64,000 nt of DNA from Pycnopodia helianthoides (Eukaryota; Echinodermata; Asteroidea; Forcipulatida; Asteriidae), in contig CM063253.1 in NCBI GenBank assembly GCA_032158295.1, positions 8,401,001 to 8,465,000 on the forward strand, in the 5' to 3' direction. Below are positions 1-12,909 of the stretch, in pieces; within the stretch, counting starts at the first letter, position 1, and the number at the start of each line of letters is the position of its first letter. The position numbers and the translations under genes are program-made. A model generated the notes under the pieces. That model saw only the letters and a program-made list of their open reading frames with translations. It was not told where the DNA came from and searched no databases.

Positions 1-554
1 GCAATTGGGCCCTGGTGGGAAACTTTGGAACGCAAGCTGGCAGCGTACTTTACCAGCTACATTTCCATTGTTCATGTAGAACCTGAGCATGCGCACATTT
101 CCAAGAACAATGGAAAGTCTGCTGCCACCAGCGTCCCGAAGAGTCTGTATCATATTAGCATAGCAACCTCTAATACCTGTGACAATCTTGTTGTTGTCTA
201 CTTAAACACTTTTCAAAATCTTTCCATATCTATCTAATATAGCAACACTAACTTAGAGGTACTAAAAATTGACTATTCGCTTGTTACAAAACAAGTCATT
301 TTATACAATACATCATAACATTTACTGAGCAAATGTTGTTTTTTCAGACGTATTTAAAAAACGTAAAATCAACTAAAAATTATCTTGATCACCAAAAACA
401 CCAGCAGGAAGCTTTTAAAAATCTCAGACAAACACCACACAAGTTTTTAAAAACCCACATTACACATCTTCTGACTCCGCCGCAGAAGTGTTTCCATATT
501 TTTCTGTGGCAAACCCCCTTCGATTCTCCACCAACGGTATCGTGGAACAAGGTG
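1..554. other. Region downstream of R3HDM4 (3' UTR and intergenic)
   Basis: No convincing coding exon is seen here. On the minus strand this lies directly 3' of the R3HDM4 stop codon and should include its 3' UTR. I could not fix a polyadenylation signal. The first bases (gggccctgg after caatt) look like the end of a GGGCCC-type MITE, and bases 60-150 resemble sequence next to another such element near 5262-5345. Confidence 0.4.
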
Positions 555-3500
555 CTAGCTGTCGAGAGTGTCCAAATACTGGGAGAGAAGTAACGGCGGA
601 GGGGCAAAAGAGTCCTGACAGTTCTCCACTTTGGTCTGACGACGTCCATCACAGTCGTAACCTGGGGTAGTGGGGAGGTAACAAAAAAGTACGTTTCTGG
701 TGGTTATCTTTGAATATTTTCAGCAACCAAAGACAGCACCAGCATTCAAAGTATTATCAAATAAATTATTTATGTAAAATATATGAGTGAGGTTAATTTA
801 ATTGCAGAGAAAAAAACAAGTAACTTTAAAACAGACTTGATAAAAAGGAACCACATAAGCTACATATTGATGGTCGTACTAGTAATTATCTACAAGGTGT
901 AGCAGTGGGAGATTTGAAGCGATCCAATGTATTTTCACAAGGAGACAGAAGTTCTTGCATTTTCCAATTTTGGTGCAGAAAAACAACGATTTGATACAAA
1001 CTGCAGTTGTTATTAACAGTTATTTCTTAATTTTGCAAGCGGGAGGCATCAGTTTAGTTGTAAGACCCCAAATCACCATCGCTCAGTCATAACAAACACA
1101 CATGTGTGAGTCAAACAAGAATTAAGTCTGGTTGCAAACCTGTTCGCTTTGCCTACACAGTACAGCCATACCACACAGTACACGGGCGATCTATTGATTG
1201 AGGCGAAACCCAGACACAGACTCAACTGTCTAACTTACATAGCACGAAGCCAATGTTTTCTATTGGCTGTTGAATTCCTACACATCGCGTAATGAATTTT
1301 CCCATTGGCTAATTTTGCTACAGTACGGCTAGCAGGTACACACTCACAATTCACTGTGAGTAGTGTAACTTAGTAGCTAGGTGTGTGTACTGTGTGCACT
1401 ACAACGAACCATCATGTGGGGAAACTCGATCATTCTGTCTGCGCAGCAAAAATTTGTTAATGCTTGTAAAAATTGAACCTACGACCACCGGAGTAATGTG
1501 CCAGCCTCTACCAACTGAGCCGTCTAGCCCTAATAGTGGTAGTCTCCCTAGTTTGTCAATCTTTGTTCGGGGGCACCATTCAGAAGCCAGTCATTGTTAA
1601 ACTGTCGTATAACCAGAGACCACACCCAAGAATATGATACAAACTGGGAAGTGGCAGTACCGGGATCACCTTAAAGGGAAGGTATACGATTGGTAATCAC
1701 TCTAAAAATTAATGGCAATAAAAACTTACTTGGTAAGAAGTAAAGCAACTTTTGATACAGTATAAAGCATTTTGAGAAATATTTCAATTCAAATACTGTG
1801 GATATGGAAAAAGACGTCAGTTTTTATCCCCCAAAAATTGAATCTGAGAAATGTTTCTGTCAGAAACATGGACATATTCGCTGTGGATTTTGGCGGTATT
1901 TCAAAAACGCAACCACCTTCTGAAATAAAATTTCACAATTTTATATATCTACATTTATATAGAATTAAAACAATCAAACGGTCCCAAAAACCAAAGGTGT
2001 ACTTTGCCTTTGATAGTAAATAAAAAGTAAGCTATCATAAAAAAAAATGTCCATATTGTTTCTTTTACTAAGCTTACTTGTTGAATGTAAGTCCAAGTAC
2101 TGACAGACAGCATGAAGAAGCAGACGATCAAAGCTGCAGTTGATATGTGATATGAAGACCGCCCCAGGATCCTCAGTGAACCACGGCACCAGATCGTCCT
2201 CATGGTTCATCAACATGCCCTGGGGGTATTAAAAGAAGAATTCCAATAAATGTACAGCTGGTCTGGTTCCTCAATTTCATGGCTTATTCTACTGTAGCGA
2301 AATCAACACTTAAAGGAGCTGTGTTGTCATCATGATCAAAGCAGGCCCTGTGGCTGTACATGGAATGATGACCTCTCACCCAGTTACTACACGCGCGCAC
2401 CCTTCCTCCATATCATAACTAAGGAGAGCAAGTGCTGTAACTGGATGAGAGTTCATAATTCCAAGTACAGTCACACCTGCTTTGATCATGCAACACAGCC
2501 CTTTTAACCCTATTACTATCAGTATGTTCCCCTGCCTAACTGGTCTTTACCACAAAATTCCACAGGAGACTGTGGAGACCAAGTGCACAGTACACAAGCC
2601 ACTAGTGGTATACTCTCTTGCCCAACTGGCTCTGTCCACAAAGTTCCACAGGAGACTGTGGAGACCAAGTGCACAGTACACAAGCCATGGGGTTTCCTGA
2701 TAATACCAGCTGTACAACAAACAGAAGAAACCCACGCACGCAATGCTAGCCTGGAAGGTATGGTACTTTGTGGCAGTCTGAGGTACCACTACCAGTGTAT
2801 AGGAGCTTCATACTTCACAGCTTAGCACAGAATATCTGCTTGTGTCCAAGCGTACATCATAACACTAAGCTTACACAGCTTATGTGCAGAACAGTGTAAG
2901 TAGAGAATGGTGATTTTGTTTACCGTATGCGATGGAGTTCACAGTAAAAAGACTGTGGCCCCTCGACAGATGAGGGCCATCAAAATTTGCCAGCCAGGAA
3001 CAAAATAGGGTTACCAGTTATCATTGTAGTGTAAATTGCAGGTGCCTGAAAAATATTAATAAGTAAATAAATTTTGGTTTGGGGTTGAACAAAGAAAAAT
3101 TGACTAGAGCGGGATTTGAACCAACGACCTCCAGATTAAACATACCGGCGCTCTACCAACTGAGCTATCTAGCCCTATGTTGGCGGTCTCCCTATTTTGT
3201 CAATATCTTTGTTCGGGGTGCCAGTCAGAAGCCATGCAACCGTTAACTGCCGTGTAGCCAGGGATAAATTTTGAGCAGTATTTTCTGTTTCACAAAATTA
3301 AAAATATGAAATTGGCCCCAGGTTTGCGCTCAAGAATGAACTTATTTATGGCGGTAGGGTATCTGTATTGGGTGTTACCTTAGGAAGGTGCTTCCTTCGT
3401 AGCATGGTGCGCAGACGTGAACTGATCCTCATGAAGCTCTCCTCTGGGGTGTGGGCCGGATGGACTAAAAGAAAACAACAAGCATAAATCATTGGTTAAT

Positions 3501-6500
3501 ACCTAAATGCCACAATTGACGAGTGTCATCGCAAGAACCCCCCTTCAGTTGTTAATAAAAAAACACATTAACATTGTACAATGCAGATGGCCTTGAGACA
3601 GCAAGGGGGGTCCCCTCTGCTTCTGACATCACCTGGTAGCTCTATGAAAATCTTCGTCTTGAAAATGGAGTGAAAATCCATAAATTGTAAATTCTCCCTT
3701 TTCACCTTGATTTCACGGAGTTCTTTTCTAACTAGCCAGAGCCTAAGTTGTTTTCACTGTGCTGTACTGTTGAATAGATGTTAAAAGCCAGTAGTGGTCT
3801 TTTTTCAAGGTGCAATTGCAATTCTCTTAAAGCATGGTGAAAGAGATATTTCTTTGAAATTTCAGCCAAATCATGCACTTCACTGAGATTTCACAGTGGT
3901 TTCACAGCAAAGATTTTTATGGTGTAGGTTGTTCCGCACTCCAACAAGAAGGTCATTGATGATGATGATAGTGGCTTCTTGTATAGCGCTCATATCCGTC
4001 ACTCAGTGACATTCAAGGCACTTCAACATTCAGTATTTTCCTGCAAGGTATTGTGGAGCTATGTTTTTGAAGTATTAGACCTATTCCTTTACATAGCACA
4101 ATGTAATGGTTTACAAGGTGCTGTGGCGCAATATGCTGCCAATCAAACCAGGAACACCAAGGCGAACCCCTTCTCTTTAGGATAAGTGCACTGGGTTCTT
4201 TTATGTGCATTACACAGCACACAGGACCTACGGCTTTACGTCCCCACCCAAAGGACGCAGCAATAATGGTTTAAGTGTCTTGCTTAAGGACACAAGTGTC
4301 GCGACCGGGACTCGAACCCACACTCTGCTGATCAGAAACACCAGAGCTCGAGTCCGGTGCTCTTATCCGCTCGGGCCATGACACACCATTGACAGTTGGT
4401 TTACTCCTCGTTGTTGCCCATCCATTGTGGAACTAACTGACGAGTGTCATCTGGGAGACAACTTTCATTGCCATCTCCAAGAAGAGAGTAAAAAACAGAC
4501 AAAGAATGTTTGATTACCTGTGCGCTGATCTTCAGCTTTGTTCACCGGATGTTCCTGCGGTGACGTCCCGTCTAACTTCTCCACTTCCACCGTTTCATCC
4601 TTGGACATCTCTTTCGTGGCAACCTTCTGGAGGAAGATTTCTTGCTCTTCCCCGGGACGGTTCATAAAGTCATTCCATATCTGATGATTTGTAATCATTT
4701 TGGGGGTTTTATTTAATGTGGAAGCTGGCTCATGGAGAGGAAAAAGAAAAGAAAAAAAACAAGACACGAATAACACAGGTTGCATTAAGCTGTCTTTTAA
4801 CCAATCAACATTTTCAGGTTTTCCAAATTGGTTTTTCAACAGAAAACATATTTTTTTCAAGAGCAATATCTACAACCAAGCAGAGTTGAAACATTATTTT
4901 TCTTCTTTTCCATTTAGTCCTGCTTACTCACGTCCATTGAACACATTATTCAAAACTTGTGTATAATGGGCTTCACACAGACAGAAGAACAATTTGAATG
5001 ATGCGAACGATAAAACTATAGGATTAACAAACAACAGGAATGACTGAAACAGCAACGGTCTTTCTTTGGGACGCAATGTGACAGCAGACATGCCAGGGCC
5101 AAATTTCATAGAGCTACTTAAGCAGAAAATATTGCTTAACAGAAATGAGCAGGATACCATTCACGTGTGACATGGTATTTTGGCTGGTAACCTTAATCTG
5201 TAGTGTTAAGCATAATTTTGTTGTGGTTAGCTGCTTTTTGTGCTTAAGCAGCTCTATGAAACTGGGCCCTGCAGGTAACTTTCCATTGTGTATGTTAATT
5301 CCAAGCATGTGCACACTTTCACGAACAATGGGTTTCCTCGTACGTCAGCTGCTATTGGAGCATCCCCAAATGTCTCCCAATGAAACGATTATACTGTTTT
5401 CACAGGCCTCTAAAATGTGTAATATAGGACTCACTACCCTTAACATTAGCCCGGCGTACATTGTTACAACTGCTACGGGCTAGTATACACCAATTCTCAA
5501 CTTGCCCTGTATGCTACTAAAAACTGTGCGACCCACTTGTTTAAATTGCTCATATTTCTGCCTTTTCCCAGTCAGATGTGAAGAATAAATTTTAAAACTG
5601 TGTTGATTTATTTATGAGTGTGTGAATGTAGCTTCATTTGACCAATAAAAAACTGGTCGTGATTGCTACCATTAGTACATCAGAAAGTTACATTCATGAC
5701 AATACATGTTTGGAACCTGCCGTCGATTTCACAAAAAACTCTACGCAACTGCGTAAGTCCACTTGTGCAACATTTTTTGCGTAAGTTGTGCACCAGCGAT
5801 CTTTCACAAGTGGACTCATGCAGTTGTGTAAAGTTTCATAAAATCGACTGCTGGGCTACTAACATTTCCTGGGGGCAAGTAACAGGCACAGTTTACTAGC
5901 CCGGTGGGCTACTTTACAAAAAAGCTTTAAGCACAAAGTCCTGCAAATTCGTACCTCAAGGCTGTCACGGTCAGAAAGAAGCTGCTCAAAAACAGACTGG
6001 CTAGACTCCACAAAGTCAGAAATAGTCACTTCCCCAAAATCACTCTCATCCACCAAACTCAGGAGGAAGCATGCTATGTTTCAAAAGAAATAAGAAGGTG
6101 AAACTTTAAATGCAAAAAAATAAGGAGTTTACAGGCCTGGAGTTACACGCAGGCCACGGAGGCCATGGCCTGTGTTACCCCTGGACTTGGCCTTTGTGCC
6201 CCTTCAAAAGTCTGCCATAGACTATAAGATTCTCCAACCTTTACAGCAGTTACAGGTTGAATGGCAATCCCCAAACAAAGATATTGACAAAGTAGAGAAA
6301 CCGCCAACATTAGGGCTAGTTAGCTCAGCTGGAGGAGCGCTGGCACGTTAATCCGGAGGTTGCAGGTTCAAGTCCAGCTCTAGTCATTTTTTCTTTGTTC
6401 AACTCAAAACTATTTCAAAATTTTACATAGTCAGTTTTGATTGTGGTGTATTTACTTATCAGTGACTGATTTCCCTTGTATAGCAAAATGCTACATAAAA

Positions 6501-8072
6501 TGTCGCGGTTTTTGCTACTCAAAAATTATCATGTGCACAAAACTAAAGTCTAAATATTTTGCTACAAGAATTGCTTGATGAAATCATTCCCTGCTTATTA
6601 ATTTTACTGTTACAATGTGAAATATTACATTTCCAGTAACTCACTGTTTTCATAGCGGCGGGTGCGCTTCTGACCCCCAGTCTTATGACCAGCTGACTTG
6701 GGCTGCAGAGCTGGACAGCAGTGACGGTTCTGTTTCTGCTTTGGTTTCTTGAGTACCTCGACTTTAGGTTCCACAACCTCATCCCCAGCCAAAATCAACC
6801 TGATCAAATAAAAGGTTTGATCAATATTAATACTGTAAGTATATAGAATAGCCAAGATTAAATTACACAAATAAACTGATCCATATTAGCTGTGCCCACT
6901 GAAGCAACTTCCCTTGTGGTGCAAGGATCTTAACACACGTCCACAATGCAAAACAGCACATTTGAGGATGTGGTTATCAAATCATTCCATGCCATGTTAC
7001 ACAACAACAGGCCTGGAATTTTATCTTTGAGAGGGCAAGGCTATTTCCATTTTGCAAAGGGCACATCCATTGCAAAATCTGAAAGTCTATGGGTAACTTT
7101 TGAAGGGGCACAAAGGCCAAGACCAGGACAACAGAGGCCATGGCCTCCGTGTAATTCCAGGCCAAACATCAAACGAAAATGTATGAAAACAAGCTGAACC
7201 TACATGCAGGCCAAAACTGTCACAAAGCACTTGCACTGTGATATACGTCAGCTTGATCAAGGGGTAGATTTGTTTATTTCGAACACTCGTTGCCGAACTT
7301 GTGATTCGACGCCAGAACCTCAAGCACATATTTGGAAGGTGCGTGGAAGTTCGAGCACCGAGTCGCAGGGGAAGGCAATACGTGTTCGAAGTAAACAAAA
7401 TTCTAGTATTAAAATATGTTATTAACAACTATTGAAAGTGTTAATTATTATTGTGCTAATAATTTTATTATTATTATTAATTCACATTGAGCAAAATTAG
7501 TAATTTTTAATTAGTATTTAATTTATCCAGATACACTCATAGTCATACTGAGTGATAAAGCAAGGGGGTTGGATTCAGCATTTTTCAAAACAAATCTTTC
7601 ACAGGGCAGGTAGGGTCACTTGGACCATGTTCCTTGCTCTATGCTTGGACTTGGAGTTTTAATTCTACCTCCATGATCTGACCAACCACCCACCATACAA
7701 TACACCAAGCAAAGGCATTAGTCTTCACAAGTTCGTGGCCCTGAATTTTAACCGTTATTTTTTCAACTGAATAACTAAATGCTCAGTAATTTTGGGTTTC
7801 AATTAATTGTGTTGTTTGTGGTTTTACAAATACAAGAGTTTGCTTGGTCTGGTCATGGTCTGGTGTACTGTACTTCCTTTTGGCCTTGCACATCCTTATG
7901 CAATTCATAACATTAATACAAAGCGCCCTCACCCATCCATCCGACAAAAAAAATGCAAAAGGCCTATCTTACATCTTATTTTCTTTCTCAAAATTAATAA
8001 CAAACAAACATAAACGACTTACTTAGATTCCTCAGGCAGAGGGACGTCTTCACCTTCTTTATTCACACCCAT
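555..8072 (-). CDS. R3HDM4: R3H domain-containing protein 4 (R3HDM4-like), 7 coding exons
   Basis: Spliced minus-strand gene. Coding exons in transcript order: 8072-8023, 6799-6645, 6073-5955, 4680-4518, 3464-3379, 2219-2078, 661-555. They total 822 nt (273 aa plus TAG), and every junction has GT/AG sites and matching phase. Human R3HDM4 is about 268 aa, so the model looks full length. Matching blocks include RRYENTCFLLSL (exon 2/3 junction), IWNDFMNRPGEEQE (exon 4), HPAHTPEESFMRISSRLR (exon 5), and SFDRLLLHAVCQYLDL in the C-terminal R3H region (exon 6), ending in a proline/leucine-rich tail. R3H domains bind single-stranded nucleic acid, but the cellular role of R3HDM4 is poorly known. The start is the first ATG of exon 1 (MGVNKEGEDV). 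Introns carry TTAA MITEs, tRNA-derived SINEs and a GGGCCC MITE. Ortholog call is by remembered similarity. Confidence 0.93.
1460..1673 (-). mobile_element. tRNA-derived SINE, family 1 (copy 1)
   Basis: On the minus strand the tRNA-like part (about 1531-1460) starts GGGCTAGACGGCTCAGTTGG and keeps a degenerate B box near its 3' end. A family-specific flank (fragments such as tttgtcaatctttgttcggg and agaagccag) continues to about 1673, where it abuts a TTAA MITE. The same tRNA-like head and flank recur at 3070-3265, 6235-6410, 15603-15850 and 39290-39525, which makes this a dispersed SINE rather than a functional tRNA gene. Confidence 0.7.
1675..2010 (+). mobile_element. TTAA-flanked MITE, family A (copy 1)
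   Basis: It begins after TTAA (1671-1674) with AGGGAAGGTATACGATTGG and ends in a degraded TACTTTGCC-type end near 2010. Internal blocks recur at 9936-10323, 20228-20600, 28026-28405 and 50202-50566. It lies in the last intron of R3HDM4, about 70 bp from the exon 6 splice donor. Confidence 0.65.
2516..2686 (+). repeat. Tandem duplication, 86-bp period
   Basis: The block cacaggagactgtggagacc starts at 2561 and again at 2647 with closely matching sequence around both copies, giving an 86-bp direct repeat in the intron between R3HDM4 exons 5 and 6. No function is evident. Confidence 0.75.
3070..3265 (-). mobile_element. tRNA-derived SINE, family 1 (copy 2)
   Basis: The tRNA-like part is 3175-3101 on the minus strand. 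It starts GGGCTAGATAGCTCAGTTGG (an A box), carries a B box reading GGTTCAAATCCC, and is followed by a tail with ttctttgttcaacccc. It resembles a tRNA overall, but the anticodon stem is imperfect and the same flank accompanies every copy, so it is read as a SINE. Confidence 0.75.
3969..4388 (-). mobile_element. tRNA(Leu/Ser)-derived SINE, family 2, near full length
   Basis: The head (about 4388-4300, minus strand) has the shape of a class II tRNA with a long variable arm: A box GGCCCGAGCGGATAAGAGC, anticodon loop CTCGAGC, B box GGTTCGAGTCCCGG. A body of about 330 bp follows, with conserved blocks such as cttgtgtccttaagcaagac and gcatattgcgccacagcacc. Other copies lie near 18000, 29985, 33400, 40446, 44640, 45355, 46565 and 51330. 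The copy at 51330 has CAA in the anticodon position, which points to tRNA-Leu ancestry. Confidence 0.75.
5090..5275. mobile_element. GGGCCC-type MITE (copy 1)
   Basis: A palindromic element of about 185 bp. The left end reads gggccaaatttcatagagct and the right end agctctatgaaactgggccc, which are inverted repeats of each other. The inner part (cttaagcaga ... tgcttaagca, tattttggctggtaacctt) is shared with copies near 42450, 49790 and 53784. It lies in an intron of R3HDM4. Confidence 0.8.
6235..6410 (+). mobile_element. tRNA-derived SINE, family 1 (copy 3)
   Basis: Forward copy with the tRNA-like part at 6313-6386: gggctagttagctcagctgg (A box) and ggttcaagtccagctctag (B box and acceptor). It is preceded by the family flank (acaaagatattgacaaagta) and followed by ttctttgttcaactc. 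It lies in an intron of R3HDM4. Confidence 0.75.
7009..7166. repeat. Dispersed 150-bp repeat with 'ggcctgga' ends
   Basis: An imperfect inverted structure of about 155 bp, starting caggcctggaattttatc and ending ccgtgtaattccaggcc. Related copies are seen at about 12380-12555, 24950-25115 and 49534-49672. All share the blocks aagggcac, aggggca and ggccatggcc. It is a non-autonomous repeat with no coding content. Confidence 0.65.
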
Positions 8073-9910
8073 TCTGGTTGATTTTCCGCCAAAATACTGC
8101 CAAATACTTCTTGCTTTCCGCGCAGACGATAACCGGCCGGACGTACACAAACTGAACCTACCTTTTCTGGCTGTCAATATCAAGGAATAACAACAGACTG
8201 GTACCCGAGCGCGATGGTTGGTTTATGCGGTACGTGGTTTCGTTGATCTCTCGACCTGCTGTACTATTATGGTTGACTTGTTGTGTGGAGAGACGCCGAG
8301 GCGAGAGAGCCGATTTCTCTTTGCTTCGGGAGGAGGTGCGGCATGTCACTCACATAATGGCACATCACATGACTTTCATTAATGGTCAAAAAGCCACGGG
8401 CTGATGACCGTAGAGCAACCTTGCTCAATGCCCGGCCATTAGTCCTATATTCTCTCTGAACATTATTATTATAACTTCTCCGAGCAAAGCAAGAGGATGC
8501 AAATTGCACCTGCACCTGCACCACCGCACTGATGGGGACGGAGAGGGCCGAAGGGGCGTGTTGCGCCCTGCTAGGCCTATAGGCATTTTATAACCCCAAC
8601 TATTTTAGCCTGGGCGCACAGACACTATAATCATGTACCATACGATCACAATTTCCATTATTTGTGAAAAATATTTAAAGAATTACGGGGCCTACAAGTG
8701 ACACTCTGATGACAGGATTCGCAGCCATCATTAAAAATGTCAAAAAAAATAACCGGGGCCATCTGACTTACTTGGCCCATACTTGCCTATTCTCTGAACA
8801 AATTAGTCACAGAGGCCGTTTCAAAAAGACTACATAAACCAACAAAACCTTTTGCAGTGCGTAACCGGGTGTGTGTGTGGGGGGGGGGGGGCTGGAGCCC
8901 ACATATGCACAAATGAATGGTTCGATACATGAAATAGCCCCTTACCTATTTGTTTGCTCCTGCTTGCCACCCCCTCCCCCCAATGAAAATGACTGGCCGT
9001 CGCCACTGTGCATTATGCCTCAGAAAATGCACAACATCATCCAACAGTAATTCATTTTTAGTTTTTAATTTACTACCACTAATCATTGGTAGATTTTCTT
9101 GAATCTAAAAAAAAAAATGAAAAATAGCTGTTTGAGAGATGATGCCCGGCTAGTCAGGTATCAACATTATACATGTTATACATCAGCATATCATGACTGC
9201 GGCAGTCGCGCACTAGACTTTTTTCATTTTCATTTTTTCCTGGGGGCATCAATGACATAATCCCACTTGCTGGTTACGCTACCTGCAGGAAGTTCAAATT
9301 CTCTGACTCTTTAGCCCAACAGCTCTGACATGTTTACAAAAGACTCTTTTTTGTCCTTCGAGAAAGACTCTGCTAGGGTCGAAACGTCAGGCCATTAACT
9401 ATTTTTTGCAAAAGACTCTTTTGTAAACATTATGTCAGAGCTGCGGGCAAGATTTTTTTTTTTCAGAACTTTAGTCCAATCGGGCTCTCTTTCTTGCGCG
9501 GCGGGACTTACTGGACATGGCATTGACGGCATCGGCCATTGCAGCTCATAACTCGCCGACTGCACCAGTGAGCAGCCTAAAAATAACCTTTTAGTTCGCA
9601 TAACACCATCTCATTCCAGGCATAAAAACGACTGATATCTCAACGCAGCTCAATCAAAAATCCTTGTTTTGAAAGCAAGATTGCCCCTGCAAATAATAGA
9701 TAGGCAAACAACTTTTGAACCCTGAGCACGATGCACCGGTAAAATAACCTACAGACCGCCAAATTCAAACTTTTTGGGAAACCTTGATTTTCATCGTGCG
9801 TACCTAGCCTGTGTGCGGATAAAACAACATCGTGTCCAACGCACGAAACTTGCACAGTGGGTTTCAGTGAACAAGATGTGAAGATGGCGGCCGTGTCCGA
9901 ATTGACGGAC
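8073..9910. other. R3HDM4 upstream flank and intergenic DNA
   Basis: The region immediately 5' of the R3HDM4 start (about 8073-8560) should hold its 5' UTR and promoter. No TATA box is obvious. A G-run of about 14 bases sits near 8879-8892. At 9880-9893 there is an AAGATGGCGGCC sequence that resembles a YY1-type promoter motif, but the ATG inside it opens only a 10-codon frame. No further gene is supported. Confidence 0.4.
9322..9441. mobile_element. Small inverted-repeat element around a 'tcgaaacgtcaggcc' core
   Basis: Arms of about 30 bp (agctctgacatgtttacaaa and ttgtaaacattatgtcagagct, reverse complements with small gaps) flank a core containing gactctgctagggtcgaaac and gtcaggccattaac. 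The same core is found as a foldback pair at 26174-26282 and in part near 17405-17425. Confidence 0.6.
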
Positions 9911-9935
9911 AAATAAAGCCAGTAGCCTACTTTAA

Positions 9936-10323
9936 AGGCACATTACACGTTTGGTAATTGGAGCCTACTGATTGTGTTAATCCTATATAAATGTAGGTAC
10001 AAACAATAAAACTATAAACCTGTGAAAATATCACTTCAAAAGGTGGTCGCGTTTTTGAGATATCGCCGAAAAACCGGAGCGAATAATTATTTCCACGCAG
10101 GAAGAATATTCCCCATAGGAATACACAGTCTGAGAAGCGTTTCGACAGAAACGCTTCTCAGATCCAAATTTGGGGGAATAAAAAGTGATATATTTTGCAT
10201 AACCATAGTACTTCGAAGTTAAAAGTTTCTCAAAATTCATTTTACTACCCAAAGCTGCTGTACTTCTTACCAAGTAAGTTTCTATTGCCATTAATTTTCA
10301 GAGTCATTACCAAACGTGTACTA
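9936..10323. mobile_element. TTAA-flanked MITE, family A (copy 2)
   Basis: Starts after TTAA (9932-9935) with AGGCACATTACACGTTTGG and ends with the inverted match ccaaacgtgtact; the right TTAA has decayed to CTAA. It contains an internal near-perfect palindrome, gagaagcgtttcgacagaaa and its complement. It is intergenic, between R3HDM4 and the CH gene. Confidence 0.7.
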
Positions 10324-11812
10324 AAGAACACTTAATTTCGTTTTCTTAAACTAAACACAGTGTGAACTTAAAATTCATGTAATGTAAATAAGCTTTTTGC
10401 AAGCCTCGTGACAAATAAGGACTGACTCGAAAAATCATAATATCGTCCACACCAAAGCCTTTTTATTTAATAAAATATTTTTGACAATTAAATCTTCTTC
10501 ACCAAATACGTTAGCACCCATGACAACATTGTCTGTAAATGTTTAGTTACAACCTTTAACAAAATAATATGCTAAAAATTCCTCGGAATATTTCTGTAAA
10601 ACTTGTGATCAAGTGAATTTGAATGAATACGGAGACATCAAGTACCAAAATATAAAGTTTAGCTAAGTTGAGAGCCACACAAATTTCAAACTAAAGCATG
10701 CAAATATATATTTTTAATATTTGTTTTTTTTTATAACAGTGTAGTACTAACATTGAGTTTTGAAATACTACTTATTAATATTATCATTGTAAAGTTTTGT
10801 AAAAAATAATATGGAAATTGTACCATAAAATAGGAACAAAAACCACAAGTAACAGTACTCCATCAAACCATAAATGAAAAGTATAAATTATAAAAAATAA
10901 CTTTTTATTAAGGCATCAAGTCAAAGGCTGCGTGGAAGTGAAAACCTTGACACAGGTGTGTGATGGTCATTTAGTTAAGTTTAATACTACAACAAACATA
11001 GAAAAGTAGCACACGAGAAAACCTTGATTTGTAACAAAACAAACAATAAAATAAAAGTGGCAGATTCCAGAGTCGAAAACTACATGTTCTGCCTTTATAC
11101 ACACACACAAATTAAGAAATGTATTTTTTTAGCGAAACATTTAGGAAGAATTTTACATTTTCATACATCATAAATAAAAACAATGCTTTCCACACTCTGT
11201 ACTGCACAATAAAACTAATGGCAAGTTTGCGGTACAAAATAATTATATTGAATACTAAATATATGACAGACCATACATGTGTAAATATCTTTTCGGAATA
11301 GTACATTCATTCATAACCTCTACTTTCCAATAACCAAAATGCCCATCAACCTATGGAAAAATTGTCATCAAATTTGGGATCCCCATGTTCGTGAAAATAT
11401 CAAACAGGGGGCTATATGCTTTGTGAGGGACTTTTGTGCACATACGTAAAATAATATGTACTTACTTTGATTAAGCAAAGCAGAATACCAAACAGACTGA
11501 TAGTGTCTTAGTCACGACTTCTTGATGCGCGACAACCTGGGTAGTGAATGTCACTAGTCGCCCAGCACTGACTGATTGGAGAAAATTTTTCCCCTGCACA
11601 TCACAGAATATCAGATGGAATTGTTTTGGGGGCAATTGGTACAGGTACCCAGGTATAAAAAAAATAAAATTTAAAATAATTTTGTTTTGATTACCAATCA
11701 AATTAATTTTGTTTGTTTCCCCATACACTGATGTGTGATAAGCACTGTATACTCGGTGCTTCCCCCTTCCTCTCTCCCTTCCAGTCCTCCAGAAAAAAAA
11801 TCCATACAAATC

Positions 11813-12006
11813 AGGGCCCAATTTCATGGCTCTGCTTACCATAAGCAAAGAATCAGCGTTTCAGGGGTTAGCAAAGAATTTTTGCTGGTGTGCACTCCAC
11901 TTTACTAGGCGTTCTTCGCTTGTACAGCTAGCGCAGAAATTCAGCGAAGAGTGGTAATCACAAGCGCGGAATTTCGGGGTTAGCAGAGACATGAATTAGG
12001 GCCCTG
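11813..12006. mobile_element. GGGCCC-type MITE (copy 2)
   Basis: Left end gggcccaatttcatggctct, right end gcagagacatgaattagggcc, which are inverted repeats. Internal motifs ttagcaaagaatt and tagcgcagaaattc are shared with the copy at 60569-60697. It is intergenic. Confidence 0.75.
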
Positions 12007-12237
12007 GTGGGATTCGAACCCAGGACCCATGTCATTCTAAAGCAGACGTTTTACAACTGACCACTGAGCGTGCCCGGTGACAAGAGGCCAATTCGAATCA
12101 TGCAATTATCAGTGGGTACTGTAACAATCTGTTGGATGTAATAATCGTAAAGGATAAAGAATGTTATTTTTGTCTTTTACCCTACACCAATGTGTGAAAA
12201 GAACAAACTGTTGATTTTGGCACTCTATAAATGACCT

Positions 12238-12238
12238 A

Positions 12239-12322
<84 letters not shown>
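12238..12322 (+). repeat. GATT/ATTG microsatellite
   Basis: About 21 uninterrupted tandem units of a four-base repeat (attg). The long pure run suggests it is recent and polymorphic. It directly follows a short tRNA-like remnant (about 12008-12085, reverse, with ggattcgaaccc), so it may have grown from an element tail. Confidence 0.95.
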
Positions 12323-12909
12323 AAGAACTGTACCAATCATCAATTAAAGGAATATTACATCAACATGATCATTGTGTTAGACCTGATGCTTTGTTTTTGA
12401 AAGAGCAAGGGCACGAAGGCATTTTGTCCTTAGTAAAGGGCATCTCTATGAGGAAATTGTTAACTTATATTAGAACAATCAAGGGGCACCAAGGCAATGA
12501 CCAGGGGCAACGGAGGCAACATGCTCTCTGTTGCCCCCGTGAAGTATCAGGCCTGTTGGTTTTGGGAGAGTAAATTCATTTCCATCCTCTAGTTTTTAAT
12601 AAACACACCAAAACAAGAAACTTGTGACATTTTCATCAAGTTAGGTTTCAGTGAAAACAAAAAATATGGCTTATGTCCTTTTAAGGGATATTATTCTGTG
12701 CACATTCATGTCATACACAAGATTAAATTCTAGTGCAAAAATCCAAATAAACAATGGTGATTTGTGACATTCGGCTAATATGCGATTTTCTAGATTTTGA
12801 CAGTATTTCAGAGGGAAATATTTCAACTCAGGATTGGTACTCGTATATAAACCTAATAATCAATAACCTTTCAGAATAAAACTTATAGTTTCCTTTCTCT
12901 GATAATTAG

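Noticed and set aside
3101..3175. Functional tRNA gene
   Set aside because: A and B boxes are present, but the anticodon stem is imperfect and the same non-tRNA flank accompanies all copies, so this is a SINE.
4300..4388. Functional tRNA-Ser or tRNA-Leu gene
   Set aside because: The class II tRNA shape is good, but at least eight copies share the same ~330-bp body; a SINE explains them better.
5145..5483. 112-codon plus-strand frame
   Set aside because: It lies across a GGGCCC-type MITE inside an R3HDM4 intron.
9880..9912. Start of a plus-strand gene at an AAGATGGCGGCC motif
   Set aside because: The frame stops after 10 codons, no splice donor follows in frame, and similar 'atggcg' blocks occur inside repeats at 55463-55664.
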